The notes: generated by a model not told the origin, from the letters alone. A stretch of 64,000 nt of DNA from PCRC01 sp040384665 (GCA_040384665.1 JAZKIY010000009.1:1-64000), one strand, 5' to 3'. Numbered from the stretch's first letter, positions 1 through 8,160 are shown. Translations and numbers: made by a program.

Positions 1-341
1 TTGGTCGTTATTTCGAAATCCCATACAGAAACACATCGCATCCAGCTGTCAGTATTTGGGAACTAAAGGCGGCCCGGAAAATTGCGAAAGCTCAGGGCAA
101 GAGCACTGTAGATGAACATGCTGTTTTCCAGATCATCGAGTACCAGCGTGCGATCTTGGCTGAATCTGCTCAAAAGACTAAAGCCGCTCGCAAAGAGCAG
201 CAGAGGCATGCGCAGAATGAGAAGGCTGCCAAAAAGAAGACAAACTTGGCCAAGGCCAAGGGAGATGACAGCGATATATCCATGAACGAAGACATGGATT
301 TCGACCCCGACAACATCGAGGGTCTTCACGATGACTACTGA
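1..341 (+). CDS. tniA: TniA/TnsB-like transposase, C-terminal part (5' end outside window)
   Basis: An open frame enters from the window edge and ends at a TGA at 339-341. The visible 112 or so residues begin with a segment containing GRYFEIPYRN and HPAVSIWELKAARK. This resembles the beta-barrel and C-terminal tail that follow the DDE catalytic core in Mu/TniA/TnsB-family transposases. A Lys/Ala-rich helix and an acidic tail (DMDFDPDNIEG) follow. This tail is where TnsB-type proteins usually contact their AAA+ partner. The catalytic domain is off-window. The last 11 bases overlap tniB, which suggests translational coupling. Confidence 0.75.
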   Translation, partial: GRYFEIPYRNTSHPAVSIWELKAARKIAKAQGKSTVDEHAVFQIIEYQRAILAESAQKTKAARKEQQRHAQNEKAAKKKTNLAKAKGDDSDISMNEDMDFDPDNIEGLHDDY

Positions 342-1242
342 CGACCCCTATCCACATCTGGCTGACAAAGCCAAAGGACAAGTCAATCTGAGCGACAGCG
401 AGCGAATCAGAATCATCAAGTCCGGCTCGTTTGTCAAACTTGAGCGCTCGATAGATGTGCTCAATCAAATGCAAGAGTTCGTTGACCACCCCAAGGTGGC
501 AAGGATGCCAGGCATGCTCTTGGTCGGACCTGCATTCAGTGGCAAAACCACGATCCTCAAGGAACTGTGTGCACTCTATCCGCCGGACTATCAACCCGAA
601 TCTGAGATAACGAACTACCCGGTGTTGATGATTGAGGCGCCGCCTCGGCCGGATGTGACCGATTTTTATTGCCGAATTCTGGACAAGTTCGCAGCCGTCT
701 ACAAACCAAACGCAAGTTCTCCTGCATTGCGCTCACAAGTGGAGAGGCTTATGCGGACCCTCGGCGTCAAAGTGCTGGTCATCGACGAGATACAGCATGT
801 GATTGCAGGAAGTGATGCCAAAGTCCGCCTGTTCAGAAACACGCTCAAAAGCATGATGAATGAGCTGCAGATTTGCATGGTGCTGTCAGGGACGATGGAG
901 GCTTACGCTGCGATCATGCACGATGATCAAATGGCCAGTCGTTTTGCTCCAAGAGAGCTGAAGGCAATCAACCACAAGGACAAACAAATGGTGGTCTTGG
1001 TCAAAACCATGGAGCTACGAATGCCCTTGAAATTGCCATCCAATCTAGGAAGCAAAGAAATGCTACGTAAGATTGATCAGCTTGCGGAAGGTTCGATAGG
1101 GCACATCTGCGAATTGGTTCAAGCTCTGGCGGTTGAGGCAATCAAATCGAAGCAAGAGCAAATCACGTTAAAGGCCATTGCAGACCTCAAATTTATGCCG
1201 CTTTCGAAACGCACGCGCCAAGCGAGACCAAAACCACATTAG
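331..1242 (+). CDS. tniB: TniB/TnsC-like AAA+ ATPase, transposition regulator
   Basis: This 303-aa protein has a Walker A motif GPAFSGKTT at residues 66-74 and a Walker B VLVIDEIQHV near residue 150, inside an AAA+ ATPase fold. TniB/TnsC proteins couple target selection by TniQ to the transposase by forming ATP-dependent filaments on target DNA. It overlaps the end of tniA by 11 bp and is followed 14 bp later by tniQ, so the three genes read as one operon. The length is right for TniB (about 300 aa) and shorter than Tn7 TnsC. Confidence 0.85.
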   Translation: MTTDDPYPHLADKAKGQVNLSDSERIRIIKSGSFVKLERSIDVLNQMQEFVDHPKVARMPGMLLVGPAFSGKTTILKELCALYPPDYQPESEITNYPVLMIEAPPRPDVTDFYCRILDKFAAVYKPNASSPALRSQVERLMRTLGVKVLVIDEIQHVIAGSDAKVRLFRNTLKSMMNELQICMVLSGTMEAYAAIMHDDQMASRFAPRELKAINHKDKQMVVLVKTMELRMPLKLPSNLGSKEMLRKIDQLAEGSIGHICELVQALAVEAIKSKQEQITLKAIADLKFMPLSKRTRQARPKPH

Positions 1243-1256
1243 TTTAAGTTCGTGCA

Positions 1257-2267
1257 GTGCGTGGCCTCACCACATCCCTCTGGCCAGTTCGTTACAAGCC
1301 ATTTCCAGATGAGGTGCTGTCATCTTGGCTGGTGAGACTAGCCCATGGCCATGGCCTGAAGGTGCAGACCTTTTGCAATCTGATCTTTGGAAATCGACTG
1401 CAGATTTGGAACAGAGACATCGACAGGCTGGCGCCAGAATGGCTGCTAAACGAGCTGAGCGAAAAGACGGGCACAGACATCGAGGTTGCCCGGAGGACCA
1501 CGGTTCGTTCGTATGAGGGAAGGCTCTTCGCCAGATTCAAGCCTTCAGGTAGTTTGCCTTGGATACTTGTACTCAAGCTCTACCACCGAACTTTCGAGGG
1601 TTTTGGCTTTCAGTTTTGTCCACATTGCTTGTCGGAGGACACGCAGCCTTACTTCCGGAGGTCGTGGCGGGTCGCACTGAGTACAACATGTGATCGGCAC
1701 CAACGTCTACTTTTAGACCGGTGCCCGGAATGTGGCAGTGGTGTTGCGTTCCATCGGCGCGATATGGGCAAGGGTGCAGATGGCATCGGAGAGTTGTTGT
1801 CTGATTGCCATCACTGTGGCTTCGACCTTCGAATCGCGCAAACTGTCGTGGCGCCACGGTACAACGAAGCAGCAATGGGGTGGCTTGAGTCATTACGTGC
1901 CGAGCTTGTCACGGGTACAGACCAAGACACTTGCTTGGAAAAGCTCGCAGTGATGCGCCAGCTTACAAGGCTACTGACTTCAACCTCGGCAAAGGTGGTT
2001 CTACATCCCCACGTCTGTGAAGCAGTGGGAATTGACGAGCCTCTCTTGATCAAAGGCGAGAAAATCCCGTTCGAGTCGCGCTCTTTATTGGAACGCCACC
2101 ATCTAATTCAGCTGGCCGCTTGGCTTATGGCGGATCTTGAGCCACGCCTAAGGAGCGCGTGGTCAGCGCAAGCACTCCGGTACAACCACATGAAAAAAGA
2201 ATTTGACGATGCGCCGGACTGGTACATCAGCATTGTGGAAAAATTTGCGAATTGGAGAGAGCGATAG
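1257..2267 (+). CDS. tniQ: TniQ family target-selection protein
   Basis: This 336-aa protein starts at a GTG 14 bp after tniB. The N-terminus (MRGLTTSLWPVRYKPFPDEV, then LSSWLVRLAHGHG) is typical of the TniQ domain. Three paired-Cys zinc knuckles are visible: FCPHC, CPEC with a nearby CDRH, and CHHC. TniQ/TnsD proteins bind the target site and recruit TniB/TnsC. It is much shorter than Tn7 TnsD (about 500 aa) and closer to the TniQ of Tn5053 or of short Tn7-like elements. The right junction inside lipA makes lipA a candidate target, which is inference. Confidence 0.85.
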   Translation: MRGLTTSLWPVRYKPFPDEVLSSWLVRLAHGHGLKVQTFCNLIFGNRLQIWNRDIDRLAPEWLLNELSEKTGTDIEVARRTTVRSYEGRLFARFKPSGSLPWILVLKLYHRTFEGFGFQFCPHCLSEDTQPYFRRSWRVALSTTCDRHQRLLLDRCPECGSGVAFHRRDMGKGADGIGELLSDCHHCGFDLRIAQTVVAPRYNEAAMGWLESLRAELVTGTDQDTCLEKLAVMRQLTRLLTSTSAKVVLHPHVCEAVGIDEPLLIKGEKIPFESRSLLERHHLIQLAAWLMADLEPRLRSAWSAQALRYNHMKKEFDDAPDWYISIVEKFANWRER

Positions 2268-2326
2268 GCGCCCGCTGGTGCATTGCGTGGATAAGTTCAA
2301 ACCACCACATGTCTCAAAAAAGAAAT

Positions 2327-2353
2327 CCCGGTTCAACCTGAGGTCGAACCGGG
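2327..2353. terminator. Bidirectional terminator between tniQ and yafQ
   Basis: The 8-bp perfect inverted repeat CCCGGTTC/GAACCGGG has an 11-nt loop and a run of A on the left and GACTGTTT on the right. It lies between the convergent tniQ (+) and yafQ (-). Confidence 0.6.
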
Positions 2354-2374
2354 ACTGTTTAGATCGCCAAAATG

Positions 2375-2656
2375 CTACAGACCAAGCTCGCTGTGCGAGC
2401 CAAGCCGAACAAGTTGCAGCGTCGCATCATCTGGCTTTCGATAGATCAGCACCAGGTCGGGCTTGACGTGACAATCCCGATGATCCTTCCACTCGCCCGT
2501 CAGTGCATGGTCACGGTGCCGAGGCTCTAGCGTCTGATCGCCTGCCAGAGACTCCAAGACCGGCGTTAATTCGCCATCAAGAGTTGCCCGATGCTGGCCC
2601 TTAGCCTCGCGTTTGTAGTCGCGCCTGAATTGGCCGGTTAGTTCAATCTTCCGCAT
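2375..2656 (-). CDS. yafQ: YafQ-family mRNA interferase toxin
   Basis: This 93-aa RelE/ParE-fold toxin has the YafQ-type C-terminus: LIYRKPDDATLQLVRLGSHS with the conserved His just before SEL, which is the catalytic His87 in E. coli YafQ. The N-terminal TGQFRRDYKREAKG is also family-typical. YafQ cleaves mRNA in the ribosome. Its start overlaps the end of the antitoxin by 14 bp, the usual antitoxin-first arrangement on the minus strand. The pair probably helps stabilise the mobile element. Confidence 0.9.
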   Translation of the reverse strand: MRKIELTGQFRRDYKREAKGQHRATLDGELTPVLESLAGDQTLEPRHRDHALTGEWKDHRDCHVKPDLVLIYRKPDDATLQLVRLGSHSELGL

Positions 2657-2906
2657 GCAGGTCGGCCATCAACCCATCAACGCTGCCGAAGCGCTTGAGG
2701 TTACCGGCGCGTGCCTCGCGCATAGCTGCGATGGTGGTTTCGTTCGGGATCAAAGGCTCGAACGGCAACGCCTTCTCGCGGGCTACGCGGGTCAGCATGA
2801 TGCGGAAGGCGTCGGAGACAGTCAGTCCCATTGACGCAAGAACGGCACTTGCCTCTTCCTTTATGTGCTCGTCAATGCGTGCACGAACAACAGCGTTGGC
2901 AGCCAT
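2643..2906 (-). CDS. dinJ: DinJ/RelB-family antitoxin
   Basis: This 87-aa ribbon-helix-helix antitoxin starts MAANAVVRARIDEHIKEEAS. The DinJ core GLTVSDAFRIMLTRVAREKA is visible, and the C-terminal half should wrap the YafQ toxin. I chose the ATG at 2906 over a longer frame because an AAGGA ribosome-binding site sits 7 bp upstream and family members begin here. DinJ-type antitoxins repress their own promoter, which would lie at about 2910-2990 upstream of the start. Confidence 0.9.
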   Translation of the reverse strand: MAANAVVRARIDEHIKEEASAVLASMGLTVSDAFRIMLTRVAREKALPFEPLIPNETTIAAMREARAGNLKRFGSVDGLMADLHAED

Positions 2907-3022
2907 GATTGATTCCTTACTTACTACTGGGCTACATTGTAGCTCACGATGGATCATCCTGCCACTGCGAATGCCCATCGGCGGGAATTGAGTGGAACGC
3001 TTGGCCGACTTTGCATCCGTCA

Positions 3023-3274
3023 TCATTTCACACGCTCAGCAACGTCTTCCCAATTCCAGAACACCTGGCTGTTCATGATTCGGTAAGTGAACTCTTTGAC
3101 CTCGATTTCCAGGGCGTCCGCCAATCGCGTTGCCAGCGTGTGTGTCTGCCTTCGAGCTTCTTCGGAGTCCTTCAGGCTCAACAACACTTCGCCACGAAAG
3201 ACAACTCCAATCTCCACCAACTTTCTTTCAGTTCTTACCAACACCAAAAAGACAACATCGTCATCTGCTTCCAT
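3023..3274 (-). CDS. Small protein of unknown function (83 aa)
   Basis: The start ATG at 3274 has a strong AGGAGT ribosome-binding site 6 bp upstream, so I trust this start over the long N-terminal extension in the same frame. The protein begins MEADDDVVFLVLVRTERKLV and is a mix of short strands and one helix (RQTHTLATRLADALEIEVKE). It has no signal peptide, no Cys cluster and no motif I recognise. It lies alone upstream of dinJ-yafQ on the same strand, separated by 116 bp. The length and fold hints would suit an antitoxin or a phage-type accessory protein, but I make no functional call. Confidence 0.5.
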   Translation of the reverse strand: MEADDDVVFLVLVRTERKLVEIGVVFRGEVLLSLKDSEEARRQTHTLATRLADALEIEVKEFTYRIMNSQVFWNWEDVAERVK

Positions 3275-3697
3275 ATTCACTCCTGTTTGCAGGTCTCTCC
3301 CGGATGGGAGGCCAACCTGGTGGCAGGAAATGCAGGATGGGATGAAATCGGCATCTCGATAGCCGATAGCATCAGTTTTATCGTTGCGTGCCTTGGATGT
3401 GGGCGCGATTCCTCGGAGTGTGCCGTCACCCGGCCCATGATCTCGCACAGCGACGCGTAATCGAGGTTGGACAGGCCTTCGGGTGCGCGTAGCGAGTGCG
3501 GCAGGAAGGGGTTCCACCGCCCGGCTGCGCGACGGGGCAAGTTGCGCCCGGTCTTTCCTGCGAGCGCGCCACACATTACCGTTTTGTAATGTTGGCGTCG
3601 GTCTGCTGTTGGCCCCGGTTACTAGAGTCGTCAAACATGCCAAGACGGGCATTTGCACAGCCAGCTGCTCTAGCACTGACCTCGACAACTCAAAGAC
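3275..3697. other. Non-coding/decayed stretch with relic of a metalloregulator gene end
   Basis: There is no supported gene here. Bases 3326-3417 are a diverged copy of 7561-7652, which holds the last codons and stop of the PbrR/CadR gene. The equivalent stop (TTA on this strand, 3378-3380) is kept. The remaining 3418-3697 should contain the promoter of the phosphoethanolamine transferase, but no convincing -35/-10 pair was seen. Confidence 0.4.
3326..3417 (-). repeat. Diverged repeat copy 1 (relic of pbrR/cadR 3' end)
   Basis: The 92 bp align without gaps to 7561-7652, with 74 identities by my count (about 80%). On the minus strand the copy retains a frame ending RAHIQGTQR-stop, compared with RAHILGTHR-stop in the intact regulator. 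This points to a lost or rearranged second MerR-type regulator. Confidence 0.55.
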
Positions 3698-5407
3698 ATG
3701 CCGCACCCCTTGGCCGATGCGCAAACGCCCAGCGAGATCACCCGACGAGTGTCTCAAAAATCACTCCACATCCAAGGGATCTCACCGCTCCTGGCCTGCC
3801 TTGTCACGGTTGCGTGGATTCTTGCGTTTGACAACTTTGCTTTCTGGAGCACCGTTGTCAATGCACAAGGCGGCATGTCCTGGAAGGCCGGCGGAGCAAT
3901 GGTTGGACTTGCCCTGGTGCTGCTTGTCGTGTTCTCGGCGGTGTTGCGTCCGTTTGTCGGCGGTCGACTTGGTATCTTGGTTCTGGGAGTGGTGCTGGTG
4001 GTCTCGGCCGGCATCTCGCATTACGTCGACGCCTGGGGGGTGCTGATTGACAAAGGGCTTGTGCGAAACATGGTGGAGACCGACGCTCGGGAAGTTCGTG
4101 AGTTGTTGTCTTGGCCCGCAGTTTTCGATCTGTTCTGGCGCGGTTTGCTTCCGGTTTCCTTGCTGTGGTTTGTCGGCCTGCGGCGCAGCAGCGTGGTGCA
4201 GACGATTCGGCAGAGCGTCGGGCTCACGCTGGTCGGGCTGTTGGCAGCAACAGCGGTCGTGCTGATTTCATACGGAACGTTGGCCTCGACATTCAGAAAT
4301 CATCGAGAGCTGCGCTTCCAGCTGGTGCCCTCAAATTTCATGAACGCAACATATGGCTACCTCAAGGGCAACCGAACTGCGCCAGTCGGTTTGATCCCAG
4401 TGGGTGCAGACGCCACACGGTCAACGGCACCCTCCGCGAAACCTCTGGTCCTCGTTTTCATCGTTGGCGAGACCGCGCGTGCTGCTAATTTTTCACTTGG
4501 CGGGTACGCCCGCGATACCAATGCCGCACTGGCAGAGTCGAAAGCTGTCTATTTCAGCGGCGTTGTGGCATGTGGAACCGATACAGCGACATCTTTGCCT
4601 TGCATGTTTTCGGAGCTCGGCGCAGCGGGTTTTACCAACGCCAAGGCGCAATCGCGTGAGAACGCCCTAGACGTCCTGCAGCGCACTGGCGTGAGCGTCG
4701 AATGGATCGATAACAACTCTGGCTGCAAAGGGGTGTGCAGCCGGGTACCTACCCGACAACTGCCGACGCAGGACGACGGCAAGTTTTGTGACGGCGCAGC
4801 GTGCCTCGACGGCGTGCTGGTCGATGCCTTAGGTGCAAGCCTGGCCCAAGTTCAAAGGGACAGCGCCATAGTGCTGCATCAAATGGGAAGCCACGGTCCG
4901 TCCTACTTCAAGCGCTACCCCTTGCCTGGGCGATTCCAGCCGACTTGCGACACGAACCGCATTCAGACTTGCGACGTCAGCGCCTTGGTGAATACGTATG
5001 ACAACACTATCGACTACACCAGTCAGACCATCGCACAAGCCATTGCTGTTGCCAAAGCACAGGCGACGAAGATGGACGTAGCCGTGCTTTACCTTTCCGA
5101 TCACGGAGAGAGCCTTGGCGAGAGGAACATCTACCTCCACGGACTCCCTACCCTGCTCGCGCCCAAGGAGCAGACAAGAGTTCCGATGCTCGTGTGGATG
5201 TCAGAGGGCGTTCAACGTCGCTTTGAGACTTCGATGTCGTGTCTGACGTCGGTCGCGGGCAAACCCTATTCGCATGACAACGTCTTCTCGACCTTGCTCG
5301 GGTTCTTCAGCGTCAATACTGTCGCTTACCAGCCGGGATTGGACATCTGGTCGATTGCACGGAGTGCTCCGACTTGCAGAAAAAAAGAACGCTTGACCCT
5401 CAAGTAA
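3698..5407 (+). CDS. eptA: Phosphoethanolamine-lipid A transferase, EptA/MCR type
   Basis: This 569-aa protein has about five N-terminal membrane helices (residues about 30-215) and a periplasmic sulfatase-like domain. It transfers phosphoethanolamine from phosphatidylethanolamine to lipid A, which lowers polymyxin binding. The active site is complete: VGETAR with Glu258, CGTDTATS with nucleophile Thr296, HQMGSHGP, and YLSDHGES with Asp468/His469 for zinc, plus YLHG. Disulfide Cys residues are present in the periplasmic domain. It lies on the mobile island and not beside a PmrAB pair. It could be an intrinsic-type EptA captured by the element. Its substrate has not been shown. Confidence 0.9.
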   Translation: MPHPLADAQTPSEITRRVSQKSLHIQGISPLLACLVTVAWILAFDNFAFWSTVVNAQGGMSWKAGGAMVGLALVLLVVFSAVLRPFVGGRLGILVLGVVLVVSAGISHYVDAWGVLIDKGLVRNMVETDAREVRELLSWPAVFDLFWRGLLPVSLLWFVGLRRSSVVQTIRQSVGLTLVGLLAATAVVLISYGTLASTFRNHRELRFQLVPSNFMNATYGYLKGNRTAPVGLIPVGADATRSTAPSAKPLVLVFIVGETARAANFSLGGYARDTNAALAESKAVYFSGVVACGTDTATSLPCMFSELGAAGFTNAKAQSRENALDVLQRTGVSVEWIDNNSGCKGVCSRVPTRQLPTQDDGKFCDGAACLDGVLVDALGASLAQVQRDSAIVLHQMGSHGPSYFKRYPLPGRFQPTCDTNRIQTCDVSALVNTYDNTIDYTSQTIAQAIAVAKAQATKMDVAVLYLSDHGESLGERNIYLHGLPTLLAPKEQTRVPMLVWMSEGVQRRFETSMSCLTSVAGKPYSHDNVFSTLLGFFSVNTVAYQPGLDIWSIARSAPTCRKKERLTLK

Positions 5408-5459
5408 CTCCAGGCTTTCCAATTACCTTTTCGAACGATTCGGATCACCAAGGAACCCC

Positions 5460-5753
5460 ATGAATTTCCTCTCAAACCTGCTTCGCAACCTCTACAGTGC
5501 TCATGATGGACAAAGGTCACACGGGTCGCCTAGCCGGTCCGACCGTCACGGCGGCCACGGTAAGGAACGTCGACAGGCCGTCTACAGCGGTGGTGCGACC
5601 GCTTGTGCTTCGTGCCGGACGCCTCTGACAGCAGGTGCCAAGTTCTGCACCGAATGTGGTTCCGCAGCGGCATCACCCGTTTGCCGTTCGTGCTCGGCGC
5701 CTCTGAGTGGATCGGCACGCTTCTGCGCCGGGTGTGGCACCTCTGCAACCTGA
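5460..5753 (+). CDS. Double zinc-ribbon small protein
   Basis: This 97-aa protein follows eptA by 52 bp, with an AAGGA site before the ATG. The N-terminal half is basic and His/Ser-rich (HGSPSRSDRHGGHG). The C-terminal half carries four CxxC-type knuckles: CASC, CTEC, CRSC and CAGC. These form two zinc ribbons of the DZR class, each of the KFC(T/A)xCG type. Such ribbons mediate protein or nucleic-acid contacts, and no enzymatic domain is present. It is probably co-transcribed with eptA. Its role is unknown. Confidence 0.65.
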   Translation: MNFLSNLLRNLYSAHDGQRSHGSPSRSDRHGGHGKERRQAVYSGGATACASCRTPLTAGAKFCTECGSAAASPVCRSCSAPLSGSARFCAGCGTSAT

Positions 5754-6162
5754 TATGGCTTGGACACCTTTGCTGGGCTACCGTGCTTCGAGGGCGCTGG
5801 GTTCAATGCTGTTCGGTACCAGCGGATTTACCACGCTTGCCGCCTGCAGCTCTTTCCAACAAAAGGCCGCAAAGTTCCGAGCCGGGTGGCGGGTGGCGGG
5901 TTGCGGGTTGCGATAGTCACGGCGGTAGGCAAGATCGCCGACCTCAAGTCCGGCGGACTTACTGATTGCAGAGAAAGCGCAAGCAAAGCACAACTTGCAA
6001 ACGCGCGGTTCGCGTTGCTTACGTATCGCATTGTGAGTACCCGACAGAATTCACAACATCTACGCAAACGTCGAAAATGCGGCGCCCCCCTTCAAGTTCG
6101 ATAGCGCACCAACAGGCCGGTCCAACGGCTTGCCGACAAACACTCAATCAACAGGCATTCAG
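5754..6162 (+). other. Intergenic, no gene recognised
   Basis: There are short frames only, none with family resemblance or a ribosome-binding site. A short GC-rich tandem of GGGTGGC/GGGTTGC units lies at about 5881-5912. The end of the stretch should hold the czcD promoter, but no clear -10/-35 was seen. Confidence 0.4.
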
Positions 6163-7074
6163 ATGACATCCGGACACTCTCATACGCCAACGCCCGGCCA
6201 GGCCGGTGCAGGCCACGAAAAATCCCTGTGGATCGCCTTGATCCTCACCACTTCCTTCATGGTTGCCGAAGTCATCGGCGGGCTCTTGACCGGCAGCCTG
6301 GCACTGATCTCCGACGCGGCGCACATGTTCACTGATGCAGCGGCGCTCGCCATCTCGTTGTCCGCGATTCAGATATCCAAGCGAGCTGCAGATTCCAAGC
6401 GAACGTTCGGCTACCACCGGTTCGAGATCCTGGCAGCCGCCTTCAATGCTCTCTTGCTCTTCGGGGTCGCGATCTACATCCTTTACGAAGCATGGCAGCG
6501 GTTCAACACCCCACAGTCAGTGCAATCGATTCCGATGCTCGTGATCGCCTCGCTCGGACTGGTGGTGAACCTGATCAGCATGCGGCTCCTGATGGGTGGC
6601 AAAGAAGGCAGTTTGAACATCAAGGGCGCCTACCTTGAAGTCTGGAGCGACATGCTCGGTTCACTGGGCGTCATCTTCGGCGCAGTCGTGATCTGGTTCA
6701 CGGGTTGGACGTGGGTGGACTCAATCATCGCCGTGGCCATCGGCTTCTGGGTTCTGCCGCGAACTTGGACGCTGTTGAGGGACAGCATGAACATCCTGCT
6801 GGAGGGCGTACCCGATGGTGTCAACATCGCCTTGGTCGAAAAATCTTTGCTGAGCCTACCTGGCGTCGAATCGATCCATGACCTTCACGTTTGGGCGATC
6901 ACTACCGGTAAGCCGAGCCTCAGCGTCCACATGGTGAGCACCACTGGCGATTTCGACCGCTTGGCCATCGACGCGGCAGAAATATTGGAAAAGGAATTCA
7001 ACATCCATCACAGCACCGTGCAGATGGAGCGCAACCCCTGCGAACAGGCCGCCGGGGTCCATAAATTCGGCTGA
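6163..7074 (+). CDS. czcD: CzcD-type cation diffusion facilitator (Zn/Cd/Co efflux)
   Basis: This 303-aa inner-membrane protein has six helices and a cytoplasmic C-terminal domain. It exchanges Zn(II)/Cd(II)/Co(II) for protons. Metal-site residues are seen in helix 2 (SDAAHMFTDAAAL) and helix 5 (YLEVWSDMLGSLGV), the latter with Glu in place of the His of ZitB, as I recall for CzcD of Cupriavidus. The N-terminus carries a short His-containing segment (GHSHTP). The C-terminal domain includes HDLHVWAITTGKPSLSVH. I chose the ATG at 6163; a TTG at 6130 would add 11 residues. It adds a cytoplasm-to-periplasm step ahead of the CzcCBA pump encoded downstream. Confidence 0.9.
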   Translation: MTSGHSHTPTPGQAGAGHEKSLWIALILTTSFMVAEVIGGLLTGSLALISDAAHMFTDAAALAISLSAIQISKRAADSKRTFGYHRFEILAAAFNALLLFGVAIYILYEAWQRFNTPQSVQSIPMLVIASLGLVVNLISMRLLMGGKEGSLNIKGAYLEVWSDMLGSLGVIFGAVVIWFTGWTWVDSIIAVAIGFWVLPRTWTLLRDSMNILLEGVPDGVNIALVEKSLLSLPGVESIHDLHVWAITTGKPSLSVHMVSTTGDFDRLAIDAAEILEKEFNIHHSTVQMERNPCEQAAGVHKFG

Positions 7075-7096
7075 TTGAACCTGTTGCCGCCATTCC

Positions 7097-7330
7097 ATGC
7101 ACAGCCAGGTCCCTGACGCGTCGATCTCGGTGATGCTTCTGCTGCTCTACATCGGCATCCTTTGTGTTGTTGCTGTTGCAGTTCTGGTGGTTCGTTGGTG
7201 GTTGCGCGTTCGTGACCCATGGGGACTTCGCAACCGGTCGTATTCGGAGAGGTTGGCCGGCCGTTTTAACGTTCAGCGCGAGCACCTGCGTCAGCAGACC
7301 AAGAAGAAGCAAGGTCGGCGTCGGCCTTGA
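7097..7330 (+). CDS. Possible small membrane protein (77 aa)
   Basis: The frame begins 22 bp after czcD and encodes one strong hydrophobic helix (MLLLLYIGILCVVAVAVLVV) followed by a very basic tail (WWLRVRDPWGLRNR, then KKKQGRRRP). The single-span plus positive-inside pattern is what a small membrane protein would show. No ribosome-binding site is visible and I do not recognise a family, so it may be chance. Confidence 0.3.
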   Translation: MHSQVPDASISVMLLLLYIGILCVVAVAVLVVRWWLRVRDPWGLRNRSYSERLAGRFNVQREHLRQQTKKKQGRRRP

Positions 7331-7612
7331 CCTAAATTCCCTTCGTCGCCGCCTTGCGAGGCGAAGCAATGGAACAAAAGCCCTCCGGACAGCCCGCTCC
7401 GACGTCAAATGCGTCGAAATCCATAGAAAGTTGACGTTGGTCTAGCAAGTCGTCCGGCGGTTTTTGGCATGGATCGCTTGCCGCCATAGCTGGCGCATTG
7501 ACACATTACTCGGAACGCGGCTCGCAGTAAGTGTTCATTCGACTGGACTGTGCCTGGTCTGGTAATGCAGGTTGGAATGAAATCGGCACTCCGATAGCTA
7601 ATAGCGCCAGTT
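7331..7612. other. Intergenic between czcD region and pbrR/cadR end
   Basis: No gene is supported. It contains the part of the diverged repeat (7561-7612) that lies downstream of the regulator stop codon. No clear terminator hairpin was seen. Confidence 0.35.
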
Positions 7613-7652
7613 TTATCGGTGCGTACCTAGTATGTGGGCCCGATGTTTCGGA
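7561..7652 (-). repeat. Diverged repeat copy 2 (3' end and flank of pbrR/cadR)
   Basis: It matches 3326-3417 at about 80% identity with no gaps. It spans the last 12-13 codons of the regulator and 52 bp beyond its stop. Confidence 0.55.
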
Positions 7653-8062
7653 CCTGGCGAAGGCCTTTGTGCTCCATCAGCCAGCTCGCTCAGGATGCCG
7701 CAATCTTTGGCCAATTTGGCATCTCGACACTGAAGTCGCATGGCCTTCAACGTCTTCTCCATCGCCTTCAATTCACGGATACGTGTTGATACATGGCCGA
7801 TGTGTGCGTCTAGTAAAGCATTCACATCACCACATTGGTCATTGGGGGCATCTTTGAAGCGAAGCAGAGTGCGAATTTCTTCCAGCGCCATGTCCAAAGA
7901 GCGGCAATGTCGGATGAATGCCAGTCTCTCAATGCTGGATTCGTCATAGAACCGGTAGTTGGACTCCGTCCGAAACGCCTGCGGCAGCAAGCCTTCTCGT
8001 TCGTAAAACCGGATCGTCTCAGCTTGCGTCTGAGCAGCCTTCGCCAAATCACTGATCTTCAT
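7613..8062 (-). CDS. pbrR: MerR-family Pb(II)/Cd(II)-responsive regulator, PbrR/CadR type
   Basis: This 149-aa protein starts MKISDLAKAAQTQAETIRFY, the MerR winged helix typical of CadR/PbrR. Metal-binding cysteines fall at 77, 112 and 121. The C-X8-C spacing of the last two matches PbrR, as I recall it, better than CadR (C112/C119). The start at 8062 has GGAG about 8 bp upstream. A longer frame adds 16 unlikely residues. It is divergent from the P-type ATPase gene, whose promoter it should bend and activate when metal binds. The C-terminal tail is His-rich (KHRAHILGTHR), as in this subfamily. Confidence 0.88.
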   Translation of the reverse strand: MKISDLAKAAQTQAETIRFYEREGLLPQAFRTESNYRFYDESSIERLAFIRHCRSLDMALEEIRTLLRFKDAPNDQCGDVNALLDAHIGHVSTRIRELKAMEKTLKAMRLQCRDAKLAKDCGILSELADGAQRPSPGPKHRAHILGTHR

Positions 8063-8123
8063 TTCATCTACTCCAGAAGCTTGCAATGTCGCCAGGGAAA
8101 TAGCGGTCAATTAAACAGGGGTC

Positions 8124-8154
8124 TTGACTTTAAGGTTACTACAAGGTTTCCAAT
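8124..8154 (+). promoter_or_regulatory. MerR-type promoter/operator of the cadA/pbrA operon
   Basis: TTGACT (8124-8129) is separated by 19 bp from a -10 like TCCAAT (8149-8154). The 19-bp spacer is the over-long spacing that MerR-family regulators correct. An imperfect dyad (ACTTTAAGG, then TTA, then CTACAAGGT) fills the spacer. It closely resembles the PpbrA layout as I recall it. The inferred start of transcription falls at or next to the ATG of cadA. Confidence 0.75.
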
Positions 8155-8160
8155 CGCATC

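Noticed and set aside
3023..3757. 244-aa version of the 83-aa gene
   Set aside because: The N-terminal extension crosses the decayed repeat and has poor composition. The internal ATG has the strong ribosome-binding site.
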